Source: UMGS1532 sp045594795 (lineage in GTDB: Bacteria > Bacillota > Clostridia > Oscillospirales > Acutalibacteraceae). From it: a stretch of 64,000 nucleotides of DNA. Position 1 is the first letter of the stretch, and every line of letters starts with the position of its first letter. The position numbers and the translations under genes were made by a program. Below the pieces are notes generated by a model. The model saw only the letters and a program-made list of their open reading frames with translations. It ran no database searches and was not told the origin of the DNA. The stretch is from contig JAZNZF010000047.1 in NCBI GenBank assembly GCA_045594795.1, forward strand, positions 21,520-85,519. The letters are read 5' to 3'. This document shows, one piece after another, positions 25,722 to 33,449 of this stretch.

Positions 25722-25899
25722 GTTAGGCGAAACAATCCTGTTTCGCCACAAAATCTTTGATTTTGCGACAAATTTTAATAAAAATTTGACCTTTTACATT
25801 GCAATGAATGTCGCGCAAAATTAAATATTATAATTTAATTTTGCTAAAGCCACTTTGGGAGTGGCTTGTCGAAACGCTTTTAGAACGTTTCGACTAACT
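25722..25899. repeat. Block of seven consecutive hairpins with inverted ends
   Basis: The ends GTTAGGCGAAAC (25722-25733) and GTTTCGACTAAC (25888-25899) are inverted copies with 11 of 12 matches. Between them lie seven adjacent hairpins: 25726-25747, 25749-25765, 25769-25788, 25796-25811, 25815-25844 (12 bp stem), 25847-25867 and 25868-25894. No reading frame crosses it. It could be a non-autonomous mobile element, a structured RNA or a leader of the 25692 gene. It fills most of the 25693-26030 gap. Confidence 0.65.
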
Positions 25900-25957
25900 A
25901 CAATCATTATTTTTATGTATTTTAACACATTTAGCGCGGTTATTCAACCAATAAATA

Positions 25958-25986
25958 TTGAAAAATAGTAAACTTAGGTATATAAT
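25958..25986 (+). promoter_or_regulatory. Promoter of manA-trmL
   Basis: TTGAAA at 25958-25963 and TATAAT at 25981-25986, with a 17 bp spacer. Confidence 0.75.
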
Positions 25987-26030
25987 TGCTTTGTATTTAG
26001 CTTTCAGTTTAAAGATAGAGGAGACTTTTT

Positions 26031-26954
26031 ATGTATCCCATTAAATTAGCGCCCACACTAAAGGATTATCTTTGGGGTGGCACACGCTTAAAAACAGAAT
26101 ACGGAATTAAAACCAACTTGGATAAGGTTGCAGAGGCTTGGGTGCTTTCGGCACACGACGATGGTGCTTCAGTAGCAGTAAATGGCGAATTTGCAGGGCT
26201 TACACTTAAGGAGATTATTGAGAAGACAAACGGCGAGATATTAGGTAGTAAAGCACGCGAGTTCGAATTTTTCCCTATTCTTGTAAAGCTGATAGACGCT
26301 AAGGACAACCTATCAATTCAGGTGCATCCGAGCGACGAGTACGCGCTCGAAAACGAGGGTCAGTACGGTAAAACGGAAATGTGGTACGTTGTAGACTGCA
26401 ATGAGGGTGCATACCTTTACTACGGCTTTAACCGTGAAATTTCTAAAGAGGAATTTAAAACCCGAATCGAGCAAAACACTCTTTTAGAGGTTTTAAATAA
26501 GGTACCTGTTAAAAAGGGTGACTGCTTCTTTATAGAATCGGGTACTCTGCACGCCATTTGCGAGGGTATTTTAATTGCAGAAATTCAGCAAAACTCTAAC
26601 CTTACCTACAGAATTTACGACTATGGCAGAGTGGGTGCAGACGGCAACCCGCGTGAGTTACATATAGATAAAGCACTTAAGGTTACCACCACTACCCCAC
26701 CCACCATTCCTTATGGTAGACCGCAGAGCACTACATTGGCCAAGTGCAAATATTTCACCACCGAGAAATTAGACATAGACGGGTACGAGATTATAACCGT
26801 TGGTGACGACAGCTTTAAGCACATCCTTTGCTTAGAGGGTGATGCGATACTTGACGATGTAACCTTAACTAAGGGAGAATCGGTATTCTTACCGGCAGCT
26901 CTTGGCGAGGTAAAAATAAACGGAAAGGCAAGCTTAATTATAAGCAAGGTGTAA
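26031..26954 (+). CDS. manA: Mannose-6-phosphate isomerase, type I
   Basis: A 307-residue cupin enzyme interconverting mannose-6-phosphate and fructose-6-phosphate. Metal-site motifs are QVHPSDEYA and GKTEMWYV, followed by HAICEGILIAEIQQNS and TYRIYDYGR. Length fits the short bacterial type I form. The start has a GAGGAG ribosome site. trmL follows after 3 bp. Mannose-6-phosphate could also feed GDP-mannose or GDP-fucose, but those genes are not here. Confidence 0.93.
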   Translation: MYPIKLAPTLKDYLWGGTRLKTEYGIKTNLDKVAEAWVLSAHDDGASVAVNGEFAGLTLKEIIEKTNGEILGSKAREFEFFPILVKLIDAKDNLSIQVHPSDEYALENEGQYGKTEMWYVVDCNEGAYLYYGFNREISKEEFKTRIEQNTLLEVLNKVPVKKGDCFFIESGTLHAICEGILIAEIQQNSNLTYRIYDYGRVGADGNPRELHIDKALKVTTTTPPTIPYGRPQSTTLAKCKYFTTEKLDIDGYEIITVGDDSFKHILCLEGDAILDDVTLTKGESVFLPAALGEVKINGKASLIISKV

Positions 26955-26957
26955 TAT

Positions 26958-27458
26958 ATGGCAGTTCTTAACATAGTTTTAGTAGAGCCCGAAATACCGC
27001 AAAACACGGGCAACATTGCAAGGACCTGTGCCGCTACGGGCGCAAGACTTCATTTAGTAGGTCCTATGGGCTTTAAGATTGACGATAAAAAGCTAAAAAG
27101 AGCAGGGCTTGATTACTGGCATCTGCTTGACATTACCTACTACGATAACCTTGAGGATTTTTTTGCAAAAAATCAGGGTGATTTCTATTTCTTCACCACT
27201 AAAGCGCGCCACGTTTACAGCGACCTTTCCTACCCTGACGGCTGCTATATTTTCTTTGGTAAGGAAACTAAAGGTCTTCCAGAGGAATTGTTATTACAGC
27301 ACCCCGACACCTCGGTTCGCGTACCTATGGTAGAAAACGCACGCAGTCTTAATCTTTCAAACACGGTGGCAATAGCAGCTTACGAAATACTTAGGCAATG
27401 GGACTTCCCCACCCTTCAAAACTTGGGTCAGCTGCATAATTACAGCTGGGATGATTGA
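26958..27458 (+). CDS. trmL: tRNA (cytidine/uridine-34 2'-O)-methyltransferase
   Basis: A 166-residue SPOUT methyltransferase. The family start is LVEPEIPQNTGNIARTCAATG; the knot region is FGKETKGLPEELL followed by VRVPMVENARSLNLSNTVAIAAYE. It methylates the wobble ribose of leucine tRNAs. The gene lies 3 bp downstream of manA and is cotranscribed. Confidence 0.93.
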   Translation: MAVLNIVLVEPEIPQNTGNIARTCAATGARLHLVGPMGFKIDDKKLKRAGLDYWHLLDITYYDNLEDFFAKNQGDFYFFTTKARHVYSDLSYPDGCYIFFGKETKGLPEELLLQHPDTSVRVPMVENARSLNLSNTVAIAAYEILRQWDFPTLQNLGQLHNYSWDD

Positions 27459-27528
27459 TAATATTTACTGTAAATGTATGTTTATAGAAACTATTTTTGT
27501 AAAGTTTGCTATATCTTAATTAAAAGTA

Positions 27529-27557
27529 TTGCAAAATGCTTTAATTTGGGTTAAAAT
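27529..27557 (+). promoter_or_regulatory. Promoter of pgk-tpiA-gpmI
   Basis: TTGCAA at 27529-27534 and TAAAAT at 27552-27557 with a 17 bp spacer; the predicted start is near 27564. Confidence 0.7.
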
Positions 27558-27561
27558 AACA

Positions 27562-27579
27562 TTGTTGAAAATTTAACAA
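27562..27579 (+). promoter_or_regulatory. Rex box at the pgk promoter
   Basis: TTGTTGA-AAAT-TTAACAA matches the Rex consensus TTGTTAA-N4-TTAACAA at 13 of 14 defined positions. It overlaps the predicted transcription start, a position suited to repression by Rex, which is encoded 7.5 kb away. Confidence 0.75.
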
Positions 27580-27599
27580 ACCGAAAGGATTGATTATCA

Positions 27600-28790
27600 A
27601 TGGCAGCTCTAAACAAAAAGTCTATTGAAGATATCAACGTTAAAGGCAAGCGCGTTCTTGTTCGTTGCGACTTTAACGTTAAAATGGAGGATGGCGTTAT
27701 CACAAGCGATAAGCGTATCGTTGCCTCTCTCCCCACAATTAAGTATCTTATAGAGCAGGGTGCTCGTCTTATCCTTTGCTCACATCTTGGCAGACCTAAG
27801 GGTCAGGTAAACCCCGAGTTCTCTTTAGCACCCGTTGCTGCAAGACTCGCAGAATTACTTGGCAAAGAAGTAAAAATGGCTAAAGACGTTGTTGGTGAAG
27901 ACGCTAAAGCATTAGCCGCTACCCTTAACGACGGCGACGTTATGCTTTTAGAGAATGTTCGTTTTGAGCCAGGTGAAACAAAAAATGACCCCGAGCTTTC
28001 AAAGGCTTTTGCTGATTTAGCAGAAATCTTTGTAAACGATGCATTCGGTTCTGCACACCGCGCACATTCATCTACTGCTGGTGTTGCTGAGCATTTACCT
28101 GCTGTTTGCGGTTACCTTATCCAAAAGGAAATCAACTTTATCGGTGGTGCTTTAGAAGACCCAAAACGCCCCTTGGTTGCAATTCTTGGTGGCGCAAAGG
28201 TTTCAGACAAAATTGGTGTTATCAATAACCTTATCGAAAAGTGCGATACCATCATAATCGGTGGCGGTATGGCTTACACCTTCTTTAAGGCTATGGGTTA
28301 CGAAATCGGCACCTCTCTTTGCGAGGACGACAGAATCGAAGACGCTAAAACTATGATGGACAAGGCTAAGGCTAAGGGTGTTAACTTCCTACTTCCTATC
28401 GACAACGTTTTAGGTAAAGAGTACGACAAGGATACCGAGCACAAGGTTGTTGATTCAAACGCTATGCCTGAGGGTTGGATGGGTCTTGACATCGGTCCTA
28501 AAACAACCGAAATTTTCGCAAACGCAATCAAGGGCGCCGGCACAGTTATCTGGAACGGTCCTATGGGTGTTTCCGAGTGGGCAAACTTTGCGAACGGCAC
28601 TATCGGCGTGGCAAACGCAGTTGCTGAGTCGGGTTCTATTTCTATCATCGGTGGTGGCGACAGTGCTGCTGCAGTTCAAAAACTTGGCTTTGCCGATAAG
28701 ATGAGCCATATTTCTACAGGCGGCGGCGCTTCTTTGGAATACTTAGAGGGTAAAATCCTTCCCGGTATTGCTTGCCTTAACGAAAAGTAA
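27600..28790 (+). CDS. pgk: Phosphoglycerate kinase
   Basis: A 396-residue phosphoglycerate kinase producing ATP from 1,3-bisphosphoglycerate. Motifs are RVLVRCDFNVKM, LCSHLGRPKG, GDVMLLENVRFEPGE, AILGGAKVSDKI, NGPMGVSEW and the C-terminal SIIGGGDSAAAV/STGGGASLE. Length is standard. The ribosome site is AAAGGA. First gene of the pgk-tpiA-gpmI unit, with a Rex box at its promoter. Confidence 0.97.
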   Translation: MAALNKKSIEDINVKGKRVLVRCDFNVKMEDGVITSDKRIVASLPTIKYLIEQGARLILCSHLGRPKGQVNPEFSLAPVAARLAELLGKEVKMAKDVVGEDAKALAATLNDGDVMLLENVRFEPGETKNDPELSKAFADLAEIFVNDAFGSAHRAHSSTAGVAEHLPAVCGYLIQKEINFIGGALEDPKRPLVAILGGAKVSDKIGVINNLIEKCDTIIIGGGMAYTFFKAMGYEIGTSLCEDDRIEDAKTMMDKAKAKGVNFLLPIDNVLGKEYDKDTEHKVVDSNAMPEGWMGLDIGPKTTEIFANAIKGAGTVIWNGPMGVSEWANFANGTIGVANAVAESGSISIIGGGDSAAAVQKLGFADKMSHISTGGGASLEYLEGKILPGIACLNEK

Positions 28791-28800
28791 TTAAAAATAT

Positions 28801-28842
28801 AAAAGCGCGGTACGGGCCCCCGAGCGCCCCTGCCGTGCTTTT
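28801..28842 (+). other. GC-rich hairpin between pgk and tpiA
   Basis: AAAAGCGCGG (28801-28810) pairs with CCGTGCTTTT (28833-28842), with further GGG/CCC pairing inside. It is much richer in GC than its surroundings. The T run after it is short, so partial termination or a processing site is more likely than a full stop. Confidence 0.5.
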
Positions 28843-28879
28843 AAGCTTGTATAAAACATAATTTTTGGAGGAAAATATA

Positions 28880-29647
28880 ATGAACAAACAACTTCGTAAA
28901 GCAGTTATCGCAGGTAACTGGAAAATGAACAAAACCCCCGCAGAAACCACAGCATTAATTAACGAAATGAAGCCCTTGGTTAAAGACGCAGATTGCGACG
29001 TAGTTCTCTGTGTTCCCTTTATCGACATTGCTGCAGCAGTTGAAGCAGCAAAGGGCTCTAACATTAAAATCGGTGCAGAAAACGTTCACTTTAAAGCTTC
29101 GGGCGCATACACCGGTGAAATCTCTGCAGAGATGCTTACAGCCGCTGGTGTAGAGTATGTAGTTATCGGTCACAGCGAGAGAAGACAGTATTTCGGTGAA
29201 ACCGACCAGACTGTAAACCTTCGCACCTTAGCCGCTGTGAATGCAGGTCTTACCGCTATTGTTTGCGTTGGTGAAACCTTAGAACAGCGTGAGCTTGGCT
29301 ACACCGAAACCCTTTTAAAATATCAAACCAAAATGGCACTTACCAACCTAACCGCAGAGCAGCTTAAGAACATCATCATCGCTTACGAGCCTGTTTGGGC
29401 TATCGGCACAGGCGTTACCGCTACCGCAGAGCAGGCTGACGAAGGTAACGGTTTCGTTCGCGAGGCTATTGCTGAGGTTTACGGCAAAGAGGTTGCAGAG
29501 ACTGTTACTATTCAGTACGGTGGCTCTATGAACGCTAAGAATGCCGACGAGCTTACCGCAAAATACCACGTTGACGGTGGTCTTATTGGCGGCGCTTCAC
29601 TTAAGGCTGAGGACTTCTCGGTTATTGTTAAAGCCACAAGCAAATAA
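28880..29647 (+). CDS. tpiA: Triosephosphate isomerase
   Basis: A 255-residue TIM-barrel enzyme. The start is ATG 28880, since GGAGG lies at 28867-28871; the in-frame TTG upstream would sit inside the ribosome site. Catalytic residues appear in AGNWKMNK (Lys15), VIGHSERR and AYEPVWAIGTG; the phosphate loop is YGGSMNAKN and GGLIGGASL. Second gene of the glycolytic unit. Confidence 0.97.
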   Translation: MNKQLRKAVIAGNWKMNKTPAETTALINEMKPLVKDADCDVVLCVPFIDIAAAVEAAKGSNIKIGAENVHFKASGAYTGEISAEMLTAAGVEYVVIGHSERRQYFGETDQTVNLRTLAAVNAGLTAIVCVGETLEQRELGYTETLLKYQTKMALTNLTAEQLKNIIIAYEPVWAIGTGVTATAEQADEGNGFVREAIAEVYGKEVAETVTIQYGGSMNAKNADELTAKYHVDGGLIGGASLKAEDFSVIVKATSK

Positions 29648-29664
29648 TATTAGGTGATTTATAA

Positions 29665-31179
29665 ATGAAAAAACCCGTAGTTTTATGTATTATGGACGGT
29701 TTTGGCATAAACGAAGCATCAAGCATTAATGCAATTTCTACCGCCAAAACCCCAAACCTTACAAAATATTTTAGTGAAAACCCCTTTACCACCATCGGCG
29801 CTTCAGGCCTTGACGTAGGTCTGCCCGACGGGCAGATGGGTAATAGCGAGGTTGGTCACACCAATATTGGTGCAGGTCGCGTTGTTTATCAGATGCTTGT
29901 TAAAATCTCTAAGTCTATTGAAGACGGTAGCTTTTTTGACATCGACGCACTTAAAAATGCGGTTGACAATGCTAAGAAAAACGACTCTGCATTACATTTT
30001 ATCGGTCTTCTTTCAGACGGTGGTGTGCACAGCCATATCGAGCATCTTTACGGCCTACTCGAGCTTGCAAAACAAAGTGGGCTTAAGAAGGTTTTCGTTC
30101 ACTGCTTAATGGACGGACGCGACGTTTCTACCACCTCGGGCGTAGGTTTCATTAAAGACTTACAAGCCAAGATGGCAGAAATCGGCGTTGGTAAAATTGC
30201 CTCGGTTATGGGCAGATACTATGCTATGGACCGCGACTTTGCTTGGGACCGCGTAGAAAAGGCTTATGCCGCTATGGTATATGGCGAGGGCTTGCAATAC
30301 AGCGACCCCGTAGAAGCTATGGAAAAATCCTACGCTAAAGACGTTACCGATGAATTTATCGTTCCTACAGTTATAGATGCTAACGGAACAATAAAATCGG
30401 GTGACAGCGTAATTTCCTTTAACTTCCGCCCCGACCGTGCAAGGCAGTTTACACGTACCTTTGTTGACCCCAACTTTGATGGCTTCGAACGTAAAAACGG
30501 ATTCTTCCCGCTTACTTACGTTTGTATGACACAGTACGATGAGACTATGCCTAACGTATCGGTTGCATTCCCACCAGAAGAGCTTACTATGACCTTTGGC
30601 GAATTTTTGGCAAGCAAGAATATGACACAGCTTAGGATTGCAGAAACCCAAAAATATGCGCACGTAACCTTCTTCTTTAACGGTGGCGAGGAAAAAACAT
30701 TTGAGGGTGAAGATAGAATTCTTATTCAGTCGCCCGACGTTCCTACCTTTGACCTTAAGCCCGAGATGAGTGCTTACCCCGTTTGCGATGCAGTTTGCGA
30801 GCAAATAGAGTCGGGCAAATACGACGCGGTTGTACTTAACTTCGCTAACTGCGATATGGTTGGTCACACAGGCGTTTTCGATGCCGCAGTAAAAGCGGTT
30901 GAAGCGGTTGACGACTGCGTAGGCAGGGTTGTACAATCCACACTTAAAATGGGTGGTGCAGTTCTTATTACTGCTGACCACGGCAATGCAGACCGTATGG
31001 TTGGTGACGATGGCAATCCCTTTACGCCACACACCACTAACCCCGTTCCTTTCTGTGTTGTGGGTTATCCATGCGAGCTACGTGAGGGCGGCAGACTTGC
31101 CGATATAATTCCCTCAATGATTACTGTTATGGGCTTAGAAAAACCCGCGCAAATGACAGGTGAATCATTAATTAAATAA
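29665..31179 (+). CDS. gpmI: Phosphoglycerate mutase, cofactor-independent
   Basis: A 504-residue manganese-dependent mutase of the alkaline phosphatase superfamily. CIMDGFG holds the first metal aspartate (Asp11) and GNSEVGHTNIGAGR holds the phosphorylated serine (Ser61). The C-terminal metal site is in NCDMVGHTG and TADHGNAD. It follows tpiA by 17 bp and ends the operon at a strong terminator. Confidence 0.97.
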   Translation: MKKPVVLCIMDGFGINEASSINAISTAKTPNLTKYFSENPFTTIGASGLDVGLPDGQMGNSEVGHTNIGAGRVVYQMLVKISKSIEDGSFFDIDALKNAVDNAKKNDSALHFIGLLSDGGVHSHIEHLYGLLELAKQSGLKKVFVHCLMDGRDVSTTSGVGFIKDLQAKMAEIGVGKIASVMGRYYAMDRDFAWDRVEKAYAAMVYGEGLQYSDPVEAMEKSYAKDVTDEFIVPTVIDANGTIKSGDSVISFNFRPDRARQFTRTFVDPNFDGFERKNGFFPLTYVCMTQYDETMPNVSVAFPPEELTMTFGEFLASKNMTQLRIAETQKYAHVTFFFNGGEEKTFEGEDRILIQSPDVPTFDLKPEMSAYPVCDAVCEQIESGKYDAVVLNFANCDMVGHTGVFDAAVKAVEAVDDCVGRVVQSTLKMGGAVLITADHGNADRMVGDDGNPFTPHTTNPVPFCVVGYPCELREGGRLADIIPSMITVMGLEKPAQMTGESLIK

Positions 31180-31184
31180 GTTTA

Positions 31185-31217
31185 AAAGAAACTCCAAAAC
31201 CGGAGTTTCTTTTTTTA
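31185..31217 (+). terminator. Intrinsic terminator after gpmI
   Basis: AAAGAAACTCC (31185-31195) pairs with GGAGTTTCTTT (31202-31212), followed by a T run. Confidence 0.9.
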
Positions 31218-31235
31218 ATATACTTTATATTTAAG

Positions 31236-31264
31236 TTGACAAAATATTATTGTTTTGCTATAAT
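31236..31264 (+). promoter_or_regulatory. Consensus promoter of pnuC
   Basis: TTGACA at 31236-31241 and TATAAT at 31259-31264 with a 17 bp spacer, a full sigma-A match. The predicted start is near 31271, so the leader before the TTG start codon is about 109 nt. Confidence 0.88.
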
Positions 31265-31270
31265 CTAAGA

Positions 31271-31363
31271 AAAATACTGGCTGCCACCGGGTAGCGCTTT
31301 TTAAGCATTTGGGGTTATATCGTTAGGTCTTAGAAGATATATCCGCCTGATGCTTATTTTTTT
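31271..31363 (+). promoter_or_regulatory. Structured leader with terminator upstream of pnuC, possible ZTP-like riboswitch
   Basis: A first hairpin (GCTGCC 31280-31285, GGTAGC 31290-31295) is followed by a long hairpin whose ends are AAGCAT (31303-31308) and ATGCTT (31350-31355) and then seven T, which looks like an intrinsic terminator. The ordered blocks ACTGGC, CCACCGGGTAGCG and CCGCCTG recall, from memory, the ZTP (pfl) aptamer, but its second helix would be nearly absent and P1 would be only AAAAA/TTTTT. The class is therefore unassigned. Confidence 0.55.
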
Positions 31364-31379
31364 GATGGGAGTGTGCTTT

Positions 31380-32060
31380 TTGAGGATTAAAGAATACCTA
31401 CGTGAGCTAACTATATTTGAAAAAATATTGTGGTTATGTTCTGCTTTAGTGGTTATAGTATCATACACATTCGCACGTCAAGGAATTTTAAGCCTTATAA
31501 CCTCGCTTATTGGTGTAACAGCACTTATTTTTGTAGCAAAAGGCATGGTAACAGGGCAGATATTAACCATTGTTTTCGCGGTTTTTTACGGTGTTGTTTC
31601 ACTAAAACTTAATTACTATGGCGAGATGCTTACCTACCTTTTTATGACTGCGCCTATGGCGGCTTTCTCGGCAATACAGTGGTTACGCCACCCATACAAA
31701 AACACAAAAGTAGTTGAAATTAGCAGACTTTCCAAAAAGAATATACTTTTAATGCTACTGCTTAGTGCTTTAGTTACGTTTGCTTTCTACTTCGTGCTGC
31801 GAGCATTTAACACAGCCAACCTTTTTTGGAGTACCGCTTCGGTTACCACAAGCTTTATAGCGGTATATTTAACCGCCCTTAGAAGCCCCTTTTACGCTTT
31901 GGGCTATGCTGCTAACGACATAGTTCTTATTATTCTTTGGGTGTTAGCAGCAATTAGTAACATTTCATATTTGCCAATGATTGCTTGTTTTTTAATGTTT
32001 TTAATCAACGATATTTACGGATTTGTAAACTGGCGAAAAATGCAAAAAGAACAACGGTGA
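31380..32060 (+). CDS. pnuC: PnuC family transporter
   Basis: A membrane protein of 226 residues with about seven spans. The start is probably TTG 31380, eight bases after GGGAG (31367-31371); the in-frame ATG at 31350 lies inside the leader terminator. WLRHPYK in the middle and the C-terminal NDIYGFVNWRKM are typical of PnuC. Family members import nicotinamide riboside, thiamine or other vitamin precursors by facilitated diffusion; the substrate here is not determined. No TPP riboswitch precedes it, so thiamine is less likely. Confidence 0.82.
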   Translation: MRIKEYLRELTIFEKILWLCSALVVIVSYTFARQGILSLITSLIGVTALIFVAKGMVTGQILTIVFAVFYGVVSLKLNYYGEMLTYLFMTAPMAAFSAIQWLRHPYKNTKVVEISRLSKKNILLMLLLSALVTFAFYFVLRAFNTANLFWSTASVTTSFIAVYLTALRSPFYALGYAANDIVLIILWVLAAISNISYLPMIACFLMFLINDIYGFVNWRKMQKEQR

Positions 32061-32145
32061 TTTTCCCATATGCATAATTCCATATTTATGTAGCAAAAAT
32101 ATTATTAGCTAAAACTTTACTGATATTTAGTTTGGAGGCTTTAAT

Positions 32146-32250
32146 ATGAACGACCGAAACTTTTCGCTTTTTGTAAAAACCTTAGGGCTTACAATAATAT
32201 GTTTTTTGATAATTGGAATTGGTTACTTTGCTACGGGGTATCTACTTTAA
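32146..32250 (+). CDS. Small membrane protein, 34 residues
   Basis: A short frame with ATG 32146 nine bases after a perfect GGAGG (32133-32137) and a strong terminator starting at its stop codon. The protein has a short charged start (MNDRNF), one membrane span (about residues 13-30, rich in Ile, Phe and Gly) and ends GYLL. I do not recognise it. The translation and termination signals make a real gene likely. It follows pnuC by 85 bp and may be its partner or independent. Confidence 0.6.
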   Translation: MNDRNFSLFVKTLGLTIICFLIIGIGYFATGYLL

Positions 32251-32293
32251 AAATAGGCAGCGGTCGGCTAAAAACGACCGCTGCCTATTTTTT
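32250..32293. terminator. Bidirectional terminator between the small gene and spoVAD
   Basis: AAAATAGGCAGCGGTCG pairs with CGACCGCTGCCTATTTT, a 17 bp stem with A and T runs on both sides. It serves the plus-strand small gene and the minus-strand spoVAD. Confidence 0.93.
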
Positions 32294-32306
32294 ATGCAAT
32301 TCTAAA

Positions 32307-33323
32307 CTACACCCTTTGCAGCTCTATGGCGTGTGCAATAGAGGGTATCGACTCACCCTGTCCTGTTGAGACGGTTGAAAGCAACGCACCTGTTCCGCAC
32401 ACCACTACCCTTTTCAACTCCCCTTTAAGCATATTTTTTACTATATATCCCGCAAGGGTAGAGCCTACGCAACCGCAACCGCTTGCGCCTGCGTGAACGT
32501 CTTGCTCTTTTCTGTAAAAAAGCAGTCTACCGCAGTCCTCGTGCTGCTTTTCTATATCCACTCCGTTTTGTTTCATTAAAAGATATAATAGCTCCGAGCC
32601 AACAAACCCAAGGTCCCCCGTAAAGATTCTGTCATAGTCCTGTGGTTTTGTGTTTGTATCCTCAAAAAAATGCAAAAGAGTAGAGCAAGCAGCGGGTGCC
32701 ATTGCCGCGCCCATATTGTTAGCGTCCTTTATGCCAAGGTCGACTATTTCGCCGGCAGTATAATGCTTAATTTTAATTTCACATTCCTTAGTAGTTAGCA
32801 GTACCGCACCAGAAGCGGTGGCGGTCCATTGCGCTGTGGGTGTACGCTGACTGCCATATTCGAGTGGGAACCTGAACTGCCTTTCGCTTGAACAGAAATG
32901 CGACGAGGTAACCGCTGCCGCAAGCCGTGCCGCGCCACTATCTACAAACACCGAAGCAAGACCAATGGATAGTGCCATTGTAGAACAAGCACCATATAGC
33001 CCTAAAAACGGCAAGCCCATATCCCTGATACCAAAGGACGAGCCTATGCACTGATTAAGAAGGTCACCTGCAAAAACATAATCAATTTGTTCCGGCTTTA
33101 TTTTCGCTTTTTTAATTGCTAAATCAAGCGCGTTTTTTTGCAGCATACTCTCTGCCTTTTCAAAAGAGGTTGTGCCCATATACTCATCGTAATTTATTTT
33201 ATCAAACCAATCGCCAAGCGGACCCTCACCCTCTTTTTTTCCGCCTATTGCCGCTGATGAAAGTAGGTTTACATTATTAAAACCGACCGTCCTCTTGCCT
33301 ACTCTTGTAGCCAAATTAAACAC
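32307..33323 (-). CDS. spoVAD: Stage V sporulation protein AD
   Basis: A 338-residue protein with a thiolase-like fold. Typical SpoVAD segments are EGPLGDWFDKINYDEYMG, AGDLLNQC, LYGACSTMALS, TSSHFCSSERQFRFPLEYG and GASGCGCVGST. SpoVAD binds dipicolinic acid and helps load it into the forespore through the SpoVA channel. The start is either GTG 33323 or the TTG three codons later. spoVAC and spoVAE normally flank it but are absent here, so this is a solitary copy between convergent terminators. It indicates a spore-forming ancestry. Confidence 0.93.
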   Translation of the reverse strand: MFNLATRVGKRTVGFNNVNLLSSAAIGGKKEGEGPLGDWFDKINYDEYMGTTSFEKAESMLQKNALDLAIKKAKIKPEQIDYVFAGDLLNQCIGSSFGIRDMGLPFLGLYGACSTMALSIGLASVFVDSGAARLAAAVTSSHFCSSERQFRFPLEYGSQRTPTAQWTATASGAVLLTTKECEIKIKHYTAGEIVDLGIKDANNMGAAMAPAACSTLLHFFEDTNTKPQDYDRIFTGDLGFVGSELLYLLMKQNGVDIEKQHEDCGRLLFYRKEQDVHAGASGCGCVGSTLAGYIVKNMLKGELKRVVVCGTGALLSTVSTGQGESIPSIAHAIELQRV

Positions 33324-33449
33324 CGCCCTTTTCTACAGTTAATTTAACCCCAAAATAAAAAAATATCCCAACCAGCTTTTTCCGCTTGGCACAGGACAAA
33401 TATGCTTGTAATATAATAAGTATATATAACATTTCAGGGGGTCTTAATT

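Noticed and set aside
25722..25899. tRNA or CRISPR interpretation of the hairpin block
   Set aside because: No tRNA T-loop (GTTCGA-type) with CCA-end geometry and no repeat-spacer pattern; every hairpin has a different sequence.
28801..28842. Full terminator between pgk and tpiA
   Set aside because: The stem is strong but lacks a proper T run beyond its own base, and the next gene belongs to the same pathway with no visible promoter; partial termination or processing fits better.
30160..31032. 290-residue minus-strand frame inside gpmI
   Set aside because: gpmI is an unmistakable complete enzyme with catalytic motifs. The antisense frame has no recognisable family, is rich in Cys/Asn/Val as expected of a shadow, and has no ribosome site.
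31271..31363. TPP, fluoride, preQ1 or NAD+-II class assignment for the pnuC leader
   Set aside because: None of the conserved blocks I know for these classes occurs in the right order. Only the ZTP-like resemblance remained, and that is incomplete.
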